In this document: piece after piece, positions 1 through 5,238 of the stretch
Position numbering within the stretch: position 1 is the first letter of the stretch
Layout of the letters: the number at the start of each line of letters is the position of its first letter
NCBI GenBank assembly: GCA_026710225.1
Contig: JAPORI010000121.1
Location: forward strand, 4,481-18,418
Length of the DNA stretch: 13,938 bases
Direction of reading: 5' to 3'
DNA from: Betaproteobacteria bacterium
Lineage (GTDB): Bacteria; Pseudomonadota; Gammaproteobacteria; Tethybacterales; Tethybacteraceae
Translations under genes and position numbers: made by a program
Notes under the pieces: model-generated
Database searches by the model: none
The model's input: only the letters and a program-made list of their open reading frames with translations
What the model was told of the DNA's origin: nothing

Positions 1-518
1 CGCGCAACGCGAAAACGCGCATCATCCGGCTGCCGCTCAACCAGGTTGTTGGCATCTTCCATCGCCGCGGCAAAATTGCCGGTTTTGAACCGGAAGCTGA
101 TGCGCTGGTAGATGAATTCGCCATTGTCCGGCTGCCGGCTCACCGCCGCATCGCAATCAGCCAGCGCGCCGGCAAAATCGCCGAAGGTGGCTTTGACCTG
201 CGCCCGGCAACTCCACAGCAAGCCGCGCTCGGGCGCCATCTCGATCGCCCGGTCGAGATCGGCCGAGCCGCCGGAGCGGTTGCCGGTTTGCACCCTGAGC
301 AGGCCGCGCTCGCACAGATGCAAGGCGGTATCGGAGCTGGCAGACGGGTTGGCGATCAATGCGTCGAAATCGGCAAGCGCCGCCGCGGCGTCACCGTGAA
401 TCAGCTTGCCCTGTGAATCAAGCCAGCTGCGCCGCTGCCCTCCGCCGGGCCGACCGGCCGGCTTGGGCGCGTCCGCCTTTTTGGCGGCGAACTTGTGCCA
501 GGTCTTCTTCTTGCTCAT
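1..518 (-). CDS. TPR-repeat protein, 3' part cut off by window edge
   Basis: An open frame runs on the minus strand from ATG at 518-516 to the left edge with no stop, so the gene is partial (about 172 codons visible). The N-terminus is basic (MSKKKTWHKFAAKKAD) with no signal peptide. Then come repeated helical pairs with the TPR signature of A-x-AD-D-A and a Pro-Asp turn, for example ALADFDALIANP, GGSADLDRAIEMAP, ALADCDAAVSRQPD and AMEDANNLVERQPD. TPR proteins are protein-binding scaffolds; the partner cannot be told. It starts 6 bp after the stop of the TPR gene at 525-1433 and so is probably its operon partner and a diverged paralogue. The Shine-Dalgarno sequence is weak, so translational coupling is likely. 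Coding-frame and repeat evidence is strong; the specific function is unknown. Confidence 0.8.
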   Translation of the reverse strand, partial: MSKKKTWHKFAAKKADAPKPAGRPGGGQRRSWLDSQGKLIHGDAAAALADFDALIANPSASSDTALHLCERGLLRVQTGNRSGGSADLDRAIEMAPERGLLWSCRAQVKATFGDFAGALADCDAAVSRQPDNGEFIYQRISFRFKTGNFAAAMEDANNLVERQPDDARFRVA

Positions 519-524
519 TGCGGT

Positions 525-1433
525 TCAGTGCCGCTGCGGCTGGGCGAGCAGAATCTTCTTGTTCGCCACCACTTCGGGGAGGTTGGGGGCGATTTGCTCG
601 CAGTGCCGGCAGTCGTCCCAGGCACCGTCGATGTCGCCCAGTTCGCGGCGCAGCTGCGATCTGAGCAGCCGATCGGCGACATGGTCCGGCTCGGCTTCGA
701 GCGTCCGATCCAGATCGGCTATCGCACCGGCCCGATCACCCATATCCACTTTCAGCAGCGCTCTTTGTTCAAAGGCGGCCGGCTCGGCCCGGCATTCGAT
801 CGCGGTGTCCATGTCTTCCAGCGCCCCGGGCAAATCAGCGCGCTTGATCTTGATTTGCGCCCGGTGCATGTAGGCCTCCATCTGCCGCAGCTTGAATTCG
901 GAAGCCGAACCGTCGAAACCGGCCAGGTCGTATGCAAGCGCGGTTTCGATGTCGGCCATGGCGCCGTCCAGATCAGACAGATTCAGGCGCGCCTTGCACC
1001 GGCCGATGAAAGTTACCATGCCGGCGCAGCCGACCGCGATCGATTGGTCAAAAATTTCCTCGGCAGTGCGGTAGTTTTCACCATCAATTTGCATCAAGGC
1101 GAATCTTTCGAACAACAGGGCGTTTTGCTTATCAGCCTCGACCGCTGAGCGCAAATCAGCGCGGGCGCCGGCGGCGTCGTTGATTTGCAGGCGCAGCGTC
1201 GATCGCAGCAGCAGCAGCATCGATACCTGCGGCAGCTGACTGATTAGCGCGTCCAATTGCTCGCAGGCCTCGTCGATCTTGTTGTGGGCAACCAGATAGA
1301 TGGACTGCATCAAGTCGTTGCGCAAATGGAAGGGAATCTGGTCGATCAAATCCAATGTTGCCATGGCCGGGGCATTGGGCGCCGGCTGCGGCTGATCAGG
1401 CGTCTTGGGGTGGGCGGTTTTTTTGCTGGTCAT
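525..1433 (-). CDS. TPR-repeat protein, cytoplasmic, unknown partner
   Basis: Encodes 302 residues from ATG at 1433 (MTSKKTAHPKTPDQPQ). The same frame is open to a GTG at 1505 and has another ATG at 1463, but the start at 1433 has a purine stretch (GGAAAG) at suitable distance and avoids a basic leader unlike the rest. After a Pro/Ala-rich N-terminal tail of about 25 residues, the protein is a chain of TPR-like helix pairs: DEACEQLDALISQLPQ, AGARADLRSAVEADKQ, RTAEEIFDQSIAVG, DGAMADIETALAYD, GALEDMDTAIECRAEP, GAIADLDRTLEAEPD and DGAWDDCRHCEQIAPN. There is no signal peptide or membrane segment. It ends 6 bp before the second, partial TPR gene, so the two form a tandem operon. No catalytic motif is visible; a scaffold or chaperone-like role is an inference from the family only. 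Confidence 0.8.
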   Translation of the reverse strand: MTSKKTAHPKTPDQPQPAPNAPAMATLDLIDQIPFHLRNDLMQSIYLVAHNKIDEACEQLDALISQLPQVSMLLLLRSTLRLQINDAAGARADLRSAVEADKQNALLFERFALMQIDGENYRTAEEIFDQSIAVGCAGMVTFIGRCKARLNLSDLDGAMADIETALAYDLAGFDGSASEFKLRQMEAYMHRAQIKIKRADLPGALEDMDTAIECRAEPAAFEQRALLKVDMGDRAGAIADLDRTLEAEPDHVADRLLRSQLRRELGDIDGAWDDCRHCEQIAPNLPEVVANKKILLAQPQRH

Positions 1434-1504
1434 GGTTACTTTCCGCCTGTGATCATAAGGCATAGCTGTCTGTTGGCGGCGGCGGAGGGTAAGACTGTAA
1501 TGCA

Positions 1505-1530
1505 CCCCTGAAATGAGACAAAATCAGGGG
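1505..1530. repeat. Inverted repeat CCCCTGA...TCAGGGG
   Basis: CCCCTGA (1505-1511) and TCAGGGG (1524-1530) form a perfect 7-bp inverted repeat around a 12-base AT-rich loop. It lies upstream of the minus-strand TPR gene and 56 bp before the IS3-like OrfA remnant, so it could be an operator for the former or a piece of the left end of the latter. A similar hairpin (CCCCCTG...CAGGGGG) lies at 3294-3323. Confidence 0.5.
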
Positions 1531-1541
1531 CGGGATTAAGA

Positions 1542-1559
1542 TTGACCCTGTCCCCAAAA
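1542..1559 (+). repeat. Dispersed 18-bp motif TTGACCCTGTCCCCAAAA
   Basis: This 18-mer is related to the inverted repeats that bracket the cassette at the right end of the window: by eye it matches the reverse complement of 12954-12971 at 14/18 positions and the sequence at 13919-13936 at 13/18. It is in the same orientation as the 13919 copy. It sits next to the IS3-like remnant. Likely a mobile-element end or dispersed repeat; the identity is inferred. Confidence 0.4.
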
Positions 1560-1585
1560 GTTGCACCCTCGAAAATCCAATCCCA

Positions 1586-1660
1586 ATGCAAAAGCGTCAA
1601 TTCAGCGCCGAACAGATAGTTGGCATTCTCAGCCAGGCCGCCCTGCTATCGGCGGGCTAG
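1586..1660 (+). pseudogene. Remnant of IS3-family transposase OrfA N-terminus
   Basis: ATG at 1586 opens a 24-codon frame whose first 18 residues, MQKRQFSAEQIVGILSQA, have the pattern at the start of IS3-family OrfA proteins (basic, then F-[ST]-x-EQI-[IV]-x-[IVL]-L-x-x-A, the first helix of the helix-turn-helix domain). The frame ends at TAG 1658-1660, far short of a full OrfA of about 90-100 residues, and no OrfB with a DDE core follows. Frames further on (up to about 1796) show only vague OrfA-like fragments such as RYGLM, in a different frame. A decayed insertion-sequence remnant is therefore likely, but the match is short. Confidence 0.45.
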
Positions 1661-1914
1661 CCAAGGGCAGGCCATCTGCGAGCCGAAGCAGAAAAATTCT
1701 GGCCGAAACAGCCAAAATTGCTACTCGGATGGATATGAAACAATGGCAAGCCAGGCCAGGTATGGTTTGATGGGGAGCCGTAAACAAGAGCCATGACCAG
1801 ACATTCTGGTTGCAGTTTCTTATTCAGGCAACCTGAGAAAGGTGTGTCCGGCAGAGACAAGCGGCAAAACCGCCCACTACAAAACGCGTAGCCGCCTATT
1901 AAAATAGCCGACCG
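1661..1914. other. Gene-free stretch between IS remnant and hydrolase gene
   Basis: No convincing gene on either strand. It holds an imperfect hairpin, GGTTGC (1808-1813) with GCAACC (1828-1833), and an AT-rich TATTAAAATAGC just before the hydrolase gene that could act as a -10 element (TAAAAT 1900-1905) with a very short leader. No good -35 is seen, so the promoter is only a suggestion. Confidence 0.35.
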
Positions 1915-3144
1915 ATGAGCACAAGCCAGAAAGTAACTTTCAAGGGTTCCTCCGGCGCCGAATTGGCCGCGGTCTTGCAGCAGCCGGCTAGCGGAGCCGC
2001 CCGCGGCTATGCGCTGTTTGCCCACTGCTTCACCTGCACCAAGGACATCTTTGCCGCCCGCCAGATTGCAACCAGCCTGGCCGAGCATTCAATTGCGGTG
2101 CTGCGCTTTGACTTCACCGGGCTTGGTGAATCGGAGGGCGAGTTCGCATCGAGCAACTTCACCTCCAATGTCGCCGATCTGGTCAGTGCCGCCGAATATC
2201 TTGGCTCCGAGCACGGACCGGTGAACATCCTCATCGGCCACAGTCTCGGCGGAGCTGCGGTGCTGGCTGCGGCCGAAAAGATTCCGGCTGCCCAGGCGGT
2301 GTGCACGATCGGGGCGCCGGCCGAGCCGGCACATGTCGAGCATCTGTTTACCGAGCGTTCCGAGGAGATTCGCAGTGCCGGCGAGGCCGAGGTGCTGCTG
2401 GCCGGCCGGCCGTTCGTGATTCAGCGCCAGTTTCTCGACGACATCGCATCGGTGTCGCTTGCCGAGCGGGTCGGGCGAATGAACAAGGCGCTGCTGGTTT
2501 TTCATTCGCCGCTCGACAAGACGGTCGAGATCGACAATGCCCGCCGCATCTATCAGGCAGCCGCCCATCCCAAGTCGTTCATCAGTCTCGATGGTGCCGA
2601 TCACCTGCTTACCCGCAAGGCTGATGCCGCCTATGTCGCCAGCGTTATCGGCTCCTGGGCGCAACGCTATCTGAGTTCACCGGCGACAGACGCCGCAGCC
2701 GCGCCGGACGGTGAAGCCGACACGGTGCAAGTTGCCGAGGCCGGCGGCAGCGGCCTCGCCCAGTTGATCGGCAACGGCCGGCACGAACTGATCGCCGATC
2801 AACCGACCAGTCTTGGCGGCGGCGGTGCCGGATCCACTCCCTACGGGCTGCTGCTGGCTGCGCTTGGATCATGCACGACGATGACCCTGCGCATGTACGC
2901 CCGGCACAAGAAATGGCCGCTCAAGCGCGCGGCGGTGAGTCTGAAGCACTCCCGGGTACACATCAAGGACTGTCAGGACTGCGAAACTGGCGCGGCTGCG
3001 GTTGATCGGATCGAACGCCAGATCACTCTGGAAGGCGATCTGGATGAAACCCAGCGCGCCCGGCTGCTTGAAATCGCCGATCGCTGTCCGGTGCACGCAG
3101 CCCTGACTGGCCGCATCGAAGTGGTCACCCGGTTGGCAGACTGA
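1915..3144 (+). CDS. Bifunctional alpha/beta hydrolase-OsmC fusion protein
   Basis: A 409-residue two-domain protein. Residues about 5-255 are an alpha/beta hydrolase: FAHCFTCTKD near 35-44 for the oxyanion region, nucleophile elbow GHSLGG at 108-113 (Ser110), candidate acid Asp201 (PLDKTV) and His230 (GADHL). Residues about 285-409 are an OsmC/Ohr-type domain with the two redox cysteines Cys320 (LGSCTTMT) and Cys391 (DRCPVH) that reduce organic hydroperoxides in this family. A 25-residue Ala/Asp-rich linker joins them. The fusion is a known architecture; the hydrolase substrate is unknown and a role in peroxide or lipid-peroxide detoxification is inferred. No signal peptide, so cytoplasmic. 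ATG at 1915 was chosen because the hydrolase fold begins at once; no strong Shine-Dalgarno sequence precedes it. It appears monocistronic. Confidence 0.9.
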   Translation: MSTSQKVTFKGSSGAELAAVLQQPASGAARGYALFAHCFTCTKDIFAARQIATSLAEHSIAVLRFDFTGLGESEGEFASSNFTSNVADLVSAAEYLGSEHGPVNILIGHSLGGAAVLAAAEKIPAAQAVCTIGAPAEPAHVEHLFTERSEEIRSAGEAEVLLAGRPFVIQRQFLDDIASVSLAERVGRMNKALLVFHSPLDKTVEIDNARRIYQAAAHPKSFISLDGADHLLTRKADAAYVASVIGSWAQRYLSSPATDAAAAPDGEADTVQVAEAGGSGLAQLIGNGRHELIADQPTSLGGGGAGSTPYGLLLAALGSCTTMTLRMYARHKKWPLKRAAVSLKHSRVHIKDCQDCETGAAAVDRIERQITLEGDLDETQRARLLEIADRCPVHAALTGRIEVVTRLAD

Positions 3145-3148
3145 TTGG

Positions 3149-3166
3149 GGCGCGACCGGCCGCGCC
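3149..3166 (+). terminator. GC-rich hairpin just after the hydrolase-OsmC stop
   Basis: GGCGCG (3149-3154) and CGCGCC (3161-3166) form a perfect 6-bp stem with a 6-base loop, 5 bp after the TGA stop. There is no T-tract after it, so it may only stabilise the 3' end or pause transcription rather than be a full intrinsic terminator. Confidence 0.35.
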
Positions 3167-3456
3167 AGTGGCCGAGCGCGGATTTCTCAACCAAGCCTCG
3201 AATTTGCCCGATCAAGGCCATCAGCAGTGATTCCACACAACTGATGAATCTGGCCTGAAATCGGCCAATCAGGCGCATTGGGCACTTCCAATGCCCCCTG
3301 AGTTGGCACTTGATTACAGGGGGCGTCAGCCAGAGGCCTGTCGGATACGAGATTTAGGTGTGCCGTCGTCCTAGAAAGAGCCTGGCTAGCCTCGGGGTCA
3401 AGGCTGTCATATTGTCCGCCAGATCGGTTATGGTTAGCCGGCAGACCACCGGAATA
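3167..3456. other. Gene-free stretch with inverted repeats upstream of the AbiF module
   Basis: No credible gene. It holds TGGCC(7)GGCCA at 3251-3267 and a perfect 7-bp inverted repeat CCCCCTG (3294-3300) / CAGGGGG (3317-3323) that echoes the one at 1505-1530. Base composition becomes AT-richer toward the promoter at 3457, which may mark the border of acquired DNA. Confidence 0.4.
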
Positions 3457-3465
3457 TGTTATAAT
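3457..3465 (+). promoter_or_regulatory. Extended -10 promoter for the abiF RNA
   Basis: TGTTATAAT is a perfect extended -10 (TGn plus TATAAT at 3460-3465). No good -35 is visible 17 bp upstream, which is usual for extended -10 promoters. The predicted start, about 3471-3473, lies 6-8 bases before the first RNA hairpin, so it would drive the tandem RNA and, by readthrough, the AbiF-like gene. Confidence 0.65.
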
Positions 3466-3478
3466 ATCGGTTAACAGT

Positions 3479-3539
3479 CCCCGCCAAGGCTATGCTCGGC
3501 TTTGCCCAGTATCCTTAAATTTGGCGGGGTATTTTTTGG
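3479..3539 (+). repeat. abiF RNA unit 1
   Basis: Outer stem CCCCGCCAA (3479-3487) with TTGGCGGGG (3521-3529), 9 bp. Inner hairpin: G3494-T3510 wobble, C3495-G3509, T3496-A3508, a C/C mismatch, then G3498-C3506, G3499-C3505, C3500-G3504 around a TTT loop. TATTTTTT follows the stem directly, as in an intrinsic terminator. Confidence 0.7.
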
Positions 3540-3561
3540 ATGCGTTATGACGCTTGACAGA

Positions 3562-3618
3562 TTCCGCCAAGGCTATGTTCGGCAACGCGCAACCTCAAAT
3601 TGGCGGGACATTTTTTGT
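3562..3618 (+). repeat. abiF RNA unit 2
   Basis: Outer stem TTCCGCCAA (3562-3570) with TTGGCGGGA (3600-3608), including one wobble pair. Inner hairpin G3577-C3593, T3578-A3592, T3579-A3591, two mismatches, then G3582-C3588 and C3583-G3587 around an AAC loop. Followed by CATTTTTTG. Compared with unit 1, C-G became T-A at two paired positions and G-T became G-C at another, all keeping pairing. Confidence 0.7.
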
Positions 3619-4244
3619 TAGGGGGTTTAGCAATCAACAAATCAAACACAGTTGAGACGCTTGGTCATTTCGATCAATTACAGTCGTTGAGCAATCGCGG
3701 AATGTTGATCGCAGATGAAAAAGAGGCATTGCATTGTCTGAAACACATAACCTATTTTCGCTTGAGCGGTTACTGGCAAATTTTCGTGAATGCGAACGGG
3801 AAGTTCCGGGCCAACACCTCTTGCGGGCAAATGCTGGACATTTACAAATTTGACCAAGAGCTGCGCAAACTGGTGTTCGGCGCAATTGCAATGATTGAAG
3901 TTTCCTTGCGCAAGGAGATAACTAGAAAATACGGACTGGAAAGCAAGGTTTTTGTGGCATGGCTGCATAACCTGACGCTGTTGCGCAACTTTTGTTCGCA
4001 TCATCGCCGGATATGGAATCACGGCTTTGCCGCTATTGTCAGGCATCAGCGCAAAATTAGTTTCAGGAAAGAATGGAATCCCAAATCAACACGAATATAC
4101 AATTCACTGCTAGCAATCGATCATCTGCTGGGCAAATTGCCTTTTCCTCAGGACTGGTATGGTCGTCTTGAACAACTGCTGAAAAAACTGCCCGAAGGCT
4201 ATCCGCAAAAGCACATGGGTTTCCCCGCCAACGAGAAGCAATGA
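3615..4244 (+). CDS. abiF: Abi_2/AbiF-family HEPN protein, centrally shortened
   Basis: Abi_2 (AbiD/AbiF) proteins are abortive-infection toxins with a HEPN fold; AbiF is the proposed ancestor of Cas13. Visible family blocks are FDQLQSLSNRGMLIADEKEALHCL, then ITYFRLSGYW, DIYKFDQELRKLVFGAIAMIEVSLR, the HEPN R-x4-H motif RNFCSHH in WLHNLTLLRNFCSHHRRIWN, and a C-terminus ending MGFPANEKQ. The family is usually about 300 residues; this one is about 210. Block IEVSLR (codons to 3911) runs straight into KEITRKYGLESK, where full-length relatives have about 80-90 more residues, so a central in-frame deletion is likely. No ATG exists before the first conserved block: TTG at 3600 or 3615, or ATC at 3633 seven bases after AGGGGG, are the options. 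TTG 3615 is given provisionally. AT-richer than its neighbours, so probably acquired. Family call sure; activity uncertain. Confidence 0.8.
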   Translation: MLGGLAINKSNTVETLGHFDQLQSLSNRGMLIADEKEALHCLKHITYFRLSGYWQIFVNANGKFRANTSCGQMLDIYKFDQELRKLVFGAIAMIEVSLRKEITRKYGLESKVFVAWLHNLTLLRNFCSHHRRIWNHGFAAIVRHQRKISFRKEWNPKSTRIYNSLLAIDHLLGKLPFPQDWYGRLEQLLKKLPEGYPQKHMGFPANEKQ

Positions 4245-4260
4245 CTCGAGCGCGTCCGGC

Positions 4261-5028
4261 TTGCTGACTGCGGTGCCGAAAGCCAATCCAGCCCGGCTAC
4301 TGGCCCAATCGGCAGCCCAACTGTCGAATCAGCTCGCCGCCATGCGTGATCAGATTCCGGTTACCGCAGTCTACGATCCGAGCCGCTACGCCCGGCAGCC
4401 GTTCGAGAACTTCCTGCAACTGTGCGCGTCCGGACCTCGGCGCTTCCTGATGCTGGGCATGAATCCCGGCCCCTGGGGTATGGCGCAGACCGGGGTGCCG
4501 TTTGGCACCGTCAGCTGGGTGCGCGACTGGATGGGGATAACCGGTGAAATCGGCCAGCCGGAGGAGATGATCGCCAGCCGACCGGTTTCCGGCTGGGCCT
4601 GTGCGCGCGAGGAGGTCAGCGGTAGCCGGCTGTGGGGGATGCTCGATGAGCTTTATGGATCAGCCGAGCGGCTGTTTGCCGAGGTTGCGGTGTTCAACTA
4701 CTGTCCGCTGCTGTTTTTGCAGACTATCGATCATCGCACCCGCAATGTAACTCCCGATCGGCTGCCCAAGGATATTGCCGGACAAATCGGCAGCGCCTGC
4801 GACGAGCATCTGGCGCAAGCAATCGAGTTGCTTGATCCGCAACTGCTAATCGGAGTTGGCGCCTACGCGCACAGCCGCCTGCAACAGGTGGCGCCGGATC
4901 GGCGCTCGGGCAAGATTCTTCATCCGAGCCCGGCTTCGCCGGCAGCCAACCGCGGCTTTCGCGAGCAGGCTCTCGGCCAGTTGCAGGATTTGAACATGGG
5001 GCCGGCATCGACAGTGGCTGCCGAGTAG
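4261..5028 (+). CDS. SMUG1-type uracil-DNA glycosylase (UDG family 3)
   Basis: A 255-residue protein with the hallmark motifs of single-strand-selective monofunctional uracil-DNA glycosylase: GMNPGPWGMAQTGVPFG at about 66-82 (Asn68 being the water-coordinating Asn), FNYCPLLFL near 145-153 (Asn146, uracil recognition) and HPSPASPAANRGF at 221-233 (His221 in the active site, with the DNA-intercalating loop). The family removes uracil and 5-hydroxymethyluracil from DNA in base-excision repair. The first conserved segment (VTAVYDPSRYA) begins near residue 34, so the ATG at codon 28 is too late. TTG at 4261 is taken as start; GTG at 4273 is an alternative. It begins 16 bp after the AbiF-like gene on the same strand and could be co-transcribed, but its GC-rich codon use matches the chromosome rather than abiF. 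Confidence 0.88.
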   Translation: MLTAVPKANPARLLAQSAAQLSNQLAAMRDQIPVTAVYDPSRYARQPFENFLQLCASGPRRFLMLGMNPGPWGMAQTGVPFGTVSWVRDWMGITGEIGQPEEMIASRPVSGWACAREEVSGSRLWGMLDELYGSAERLFAEVAVFNYCPLLFLQTIDHRTRNVTPDRLPKDIAGQIGSACDEHLAQAIELLDPQLLIGVGAYAHSRLQQVAPDRRSGKILHPSPASPAANRGFREQALGQLQDLNMGPASTVAAE

Positions 5029-5171
5029 CCAATAGCAGCGCATGAGTGAACGCGCAAACTTGCGCATTCAATTCAACTGTCTTTAAAAGAAGATGCCAAC
5101 AAGCAAGGCGATCAAGAAGAATACTTCCCTAAAAAACCTGTCTTGGCAAAAATGTCGACGCTAAAGCGGTC

Positions 5172-5211
5172 CCGGCCGACAAAATGAAGGTACTGTTAAA
5201 GCGTCGGCCGG
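5172..5211. repeat. 9-bp inverted repeat between convergent genes
   Basis: CCGGCCGAC (5172-5180) and GTCGGCCGG (5203-5211) pair perfectly around 22 bases. It lies in the 210-bp gap between two convergent genes and could be a bidirectional terminator, though neither side has a T-tract. A second, smaller hairpin (GCGCAA...TTGCGC, 5052-5065) follows the SMUG1 stop. Confidence 0.4.
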
Positions 5212-5238
5212 CACCTGAATCAGACTAACTAATCAGGC

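Larger units (their letters stand above)
3472..3618 (+). ncRNA. abiF-type structured RNA, two tandem units (candidate RNA antitoxin)
   Basis: Two units lie 83 bases apart between the promoter and the Abi_2 gene. Each has the outer stem CCGCCAA...TTGGCGG, a conserved GGCTATG immediately inside, a small inner hairpin and a T-tract (ATTTTTTG) right after the stem. Base changes between units keep pairing at several positions, which supports an RNA rather than a DNA site. Position, structure and partner gene fit the abiF RNA motif of Rfam, which lies upstream of abiF genes and acts as the RNA antitoxin in the AbiF systems studied. That assignment is from memory of the family, not from a search. 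The T-tracts could make each unit an intrinsic terminator that limits toxin expression. The 5' end is set from the promoter; the 3' end is taken at the second T-tract. Confidence 0.7.

Noticed and set aside
3554..3559. TTGACA between the two RNA units as a -35 box
   Set aside because: No -10-like sequence lies 16-18 bp downstream (the region is the GC-rich RNA stem), so a second promoter is not supported.
3472..3618. CRISPR array
   Set aside because: Only two diverged units with internal stems and T-tracts, no uniform repeats or spacers; they are structured RNA units. No other array-like repeat was seen in the window.
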